From Thermoplasmata archaeon (GTDB taxonomy: Archaea; Thermoplasmatota; Thermoplasmata; UBA184), in the NCBI GenBank assembly GCA_030064695.1, contig JASHYV010000176.1, positions 1-5,751 on the forward strand: a stretch of 5,751 bases of DNA, in the 5' to 3' direction. Below, in pieces: positions 5,710 through 5,751 of the stretch. The position numbers and the translations under genes were made by a program. How positions within the stretch are numbered: the stretch's first letter is position 1; each line of letters begins with the position of its first letter. A model generated the notes under the pieces. That model was not told where the DNA came from. It saw nothing but the letters and a program-made list of their open reading frames with translations, and ran no database searches.

Positions 5710-5751
5710 CTAGACGGACCGGAATCCCCGGCCGATGTAGAGGAGCGTGTT
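5710..5751 (-). CDS. C-terminal end of an unidentified protein, cut by the window edge
   Basis: On the minus strand, 13 codons run from the window edge to a TAG at 5710-5712, giving NTLLYIGRGFRSV. Twelve of the thirteen third codon positions are G or C, like the real genes here, and the stop lies just before the tRNA promoter, which is a sensible place for a gene to end. The fragment is far too short to name a family, and a chance open frame cannot be excluded. Confidence 0.4.
   Translation of the reverse strand, partial: NTLLYIGRGFRSV

Noticed and set aside
4865..5713. Plus-strand open frame antisense to the DUF998 gene and running through the tRNA
   Set aside because: Strongly charged, repetitive Arg/Asp/Glu composition typical of the complement of a hydrophobic membrane protein; it also crosses the tRNA gene.
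1..5751. CRISPR array, insertion sequence, integrase, toxin-antitoxin or defence module
   Set aside because: No spaced direct repeats, terminal inverted repeats, transposase or nuclease motifs were seen on either strand, and the tRNA-Cys shows no partial duplicate of its 3' end that would mark an integrated element within the window.

Overview
The window is very GC-rich and densely coding. It most likely comes from an archaeon, and I infer a high-GC member of the Thermoplasmatota or a relative, without being able to prove the lineage. The main evidence is promoter geometry. Three protein genes (nucleotidyltransferase, NADH dehydrogenase, universal stress protein) carry an AT-rich or CTAAG-type element centred 26-28 bases upstream of their ATG and no Shine-Dalgarno sequence, as expected for archaeal TATA boxes on leaderless mRNAs. 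The tRNA-Cys gene has a TATA-like CTTTAAT 28 bases upstream of its mature 5' end and does not encode CCA.

Layout. (1) 1-2054, plus strand: the 3' three-quarters of a class III PLP aminotransferase, overlapping by an ATGA junction with a complete zinc-dependent medium-chain dehydrogenase, a likely two-gene transcription unit. (2) 2059-4264, minus strand: a type II NADH dehydrogenase-like flavoprotein followed after 43 bases by an NDP-sugar pyrophosphorylase that has its own promoter. The pyrophosphorylase ends 4 bases from the dehydrogenase gene, tail to tail. (3) 4265-4353: an 89-base divergent promoter region between the flavoprotein and a universal stress protein. (4) 4354-4797, plus strand: an ATP-binding-type universal stress protein. 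(5) 4814-5470, minus strand: a six-helix DUF998-like membrane protein, convergent with the stress protein. (6) 5589-5661, minus strand: tRNA-Cys(GCA). (7) 5710-5751, minus strand: the last 13 codons of another probable gene.

Functionally this looks like ordinary chromosomal core and accessory metabolism: amino-group transfer plus alcohol/aldehyde redox, sugar-nucleotide synthesis (probably for glycosylation or surface polysaccharide), quinone-linked NADH oxidation, and stress response. There is no mobile element, CRISPR array, toxin-antitoxin or defence gene, and no gene-free stretch longer than about 240 bases other than the one holding the tRNA. I did not find a convincing undescribed system. 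The most useful observations are the consistent leaderless promoter spacing, the four-cysteine insertion in the aminotransferase, and the exceptional leadered DUF998 gene.
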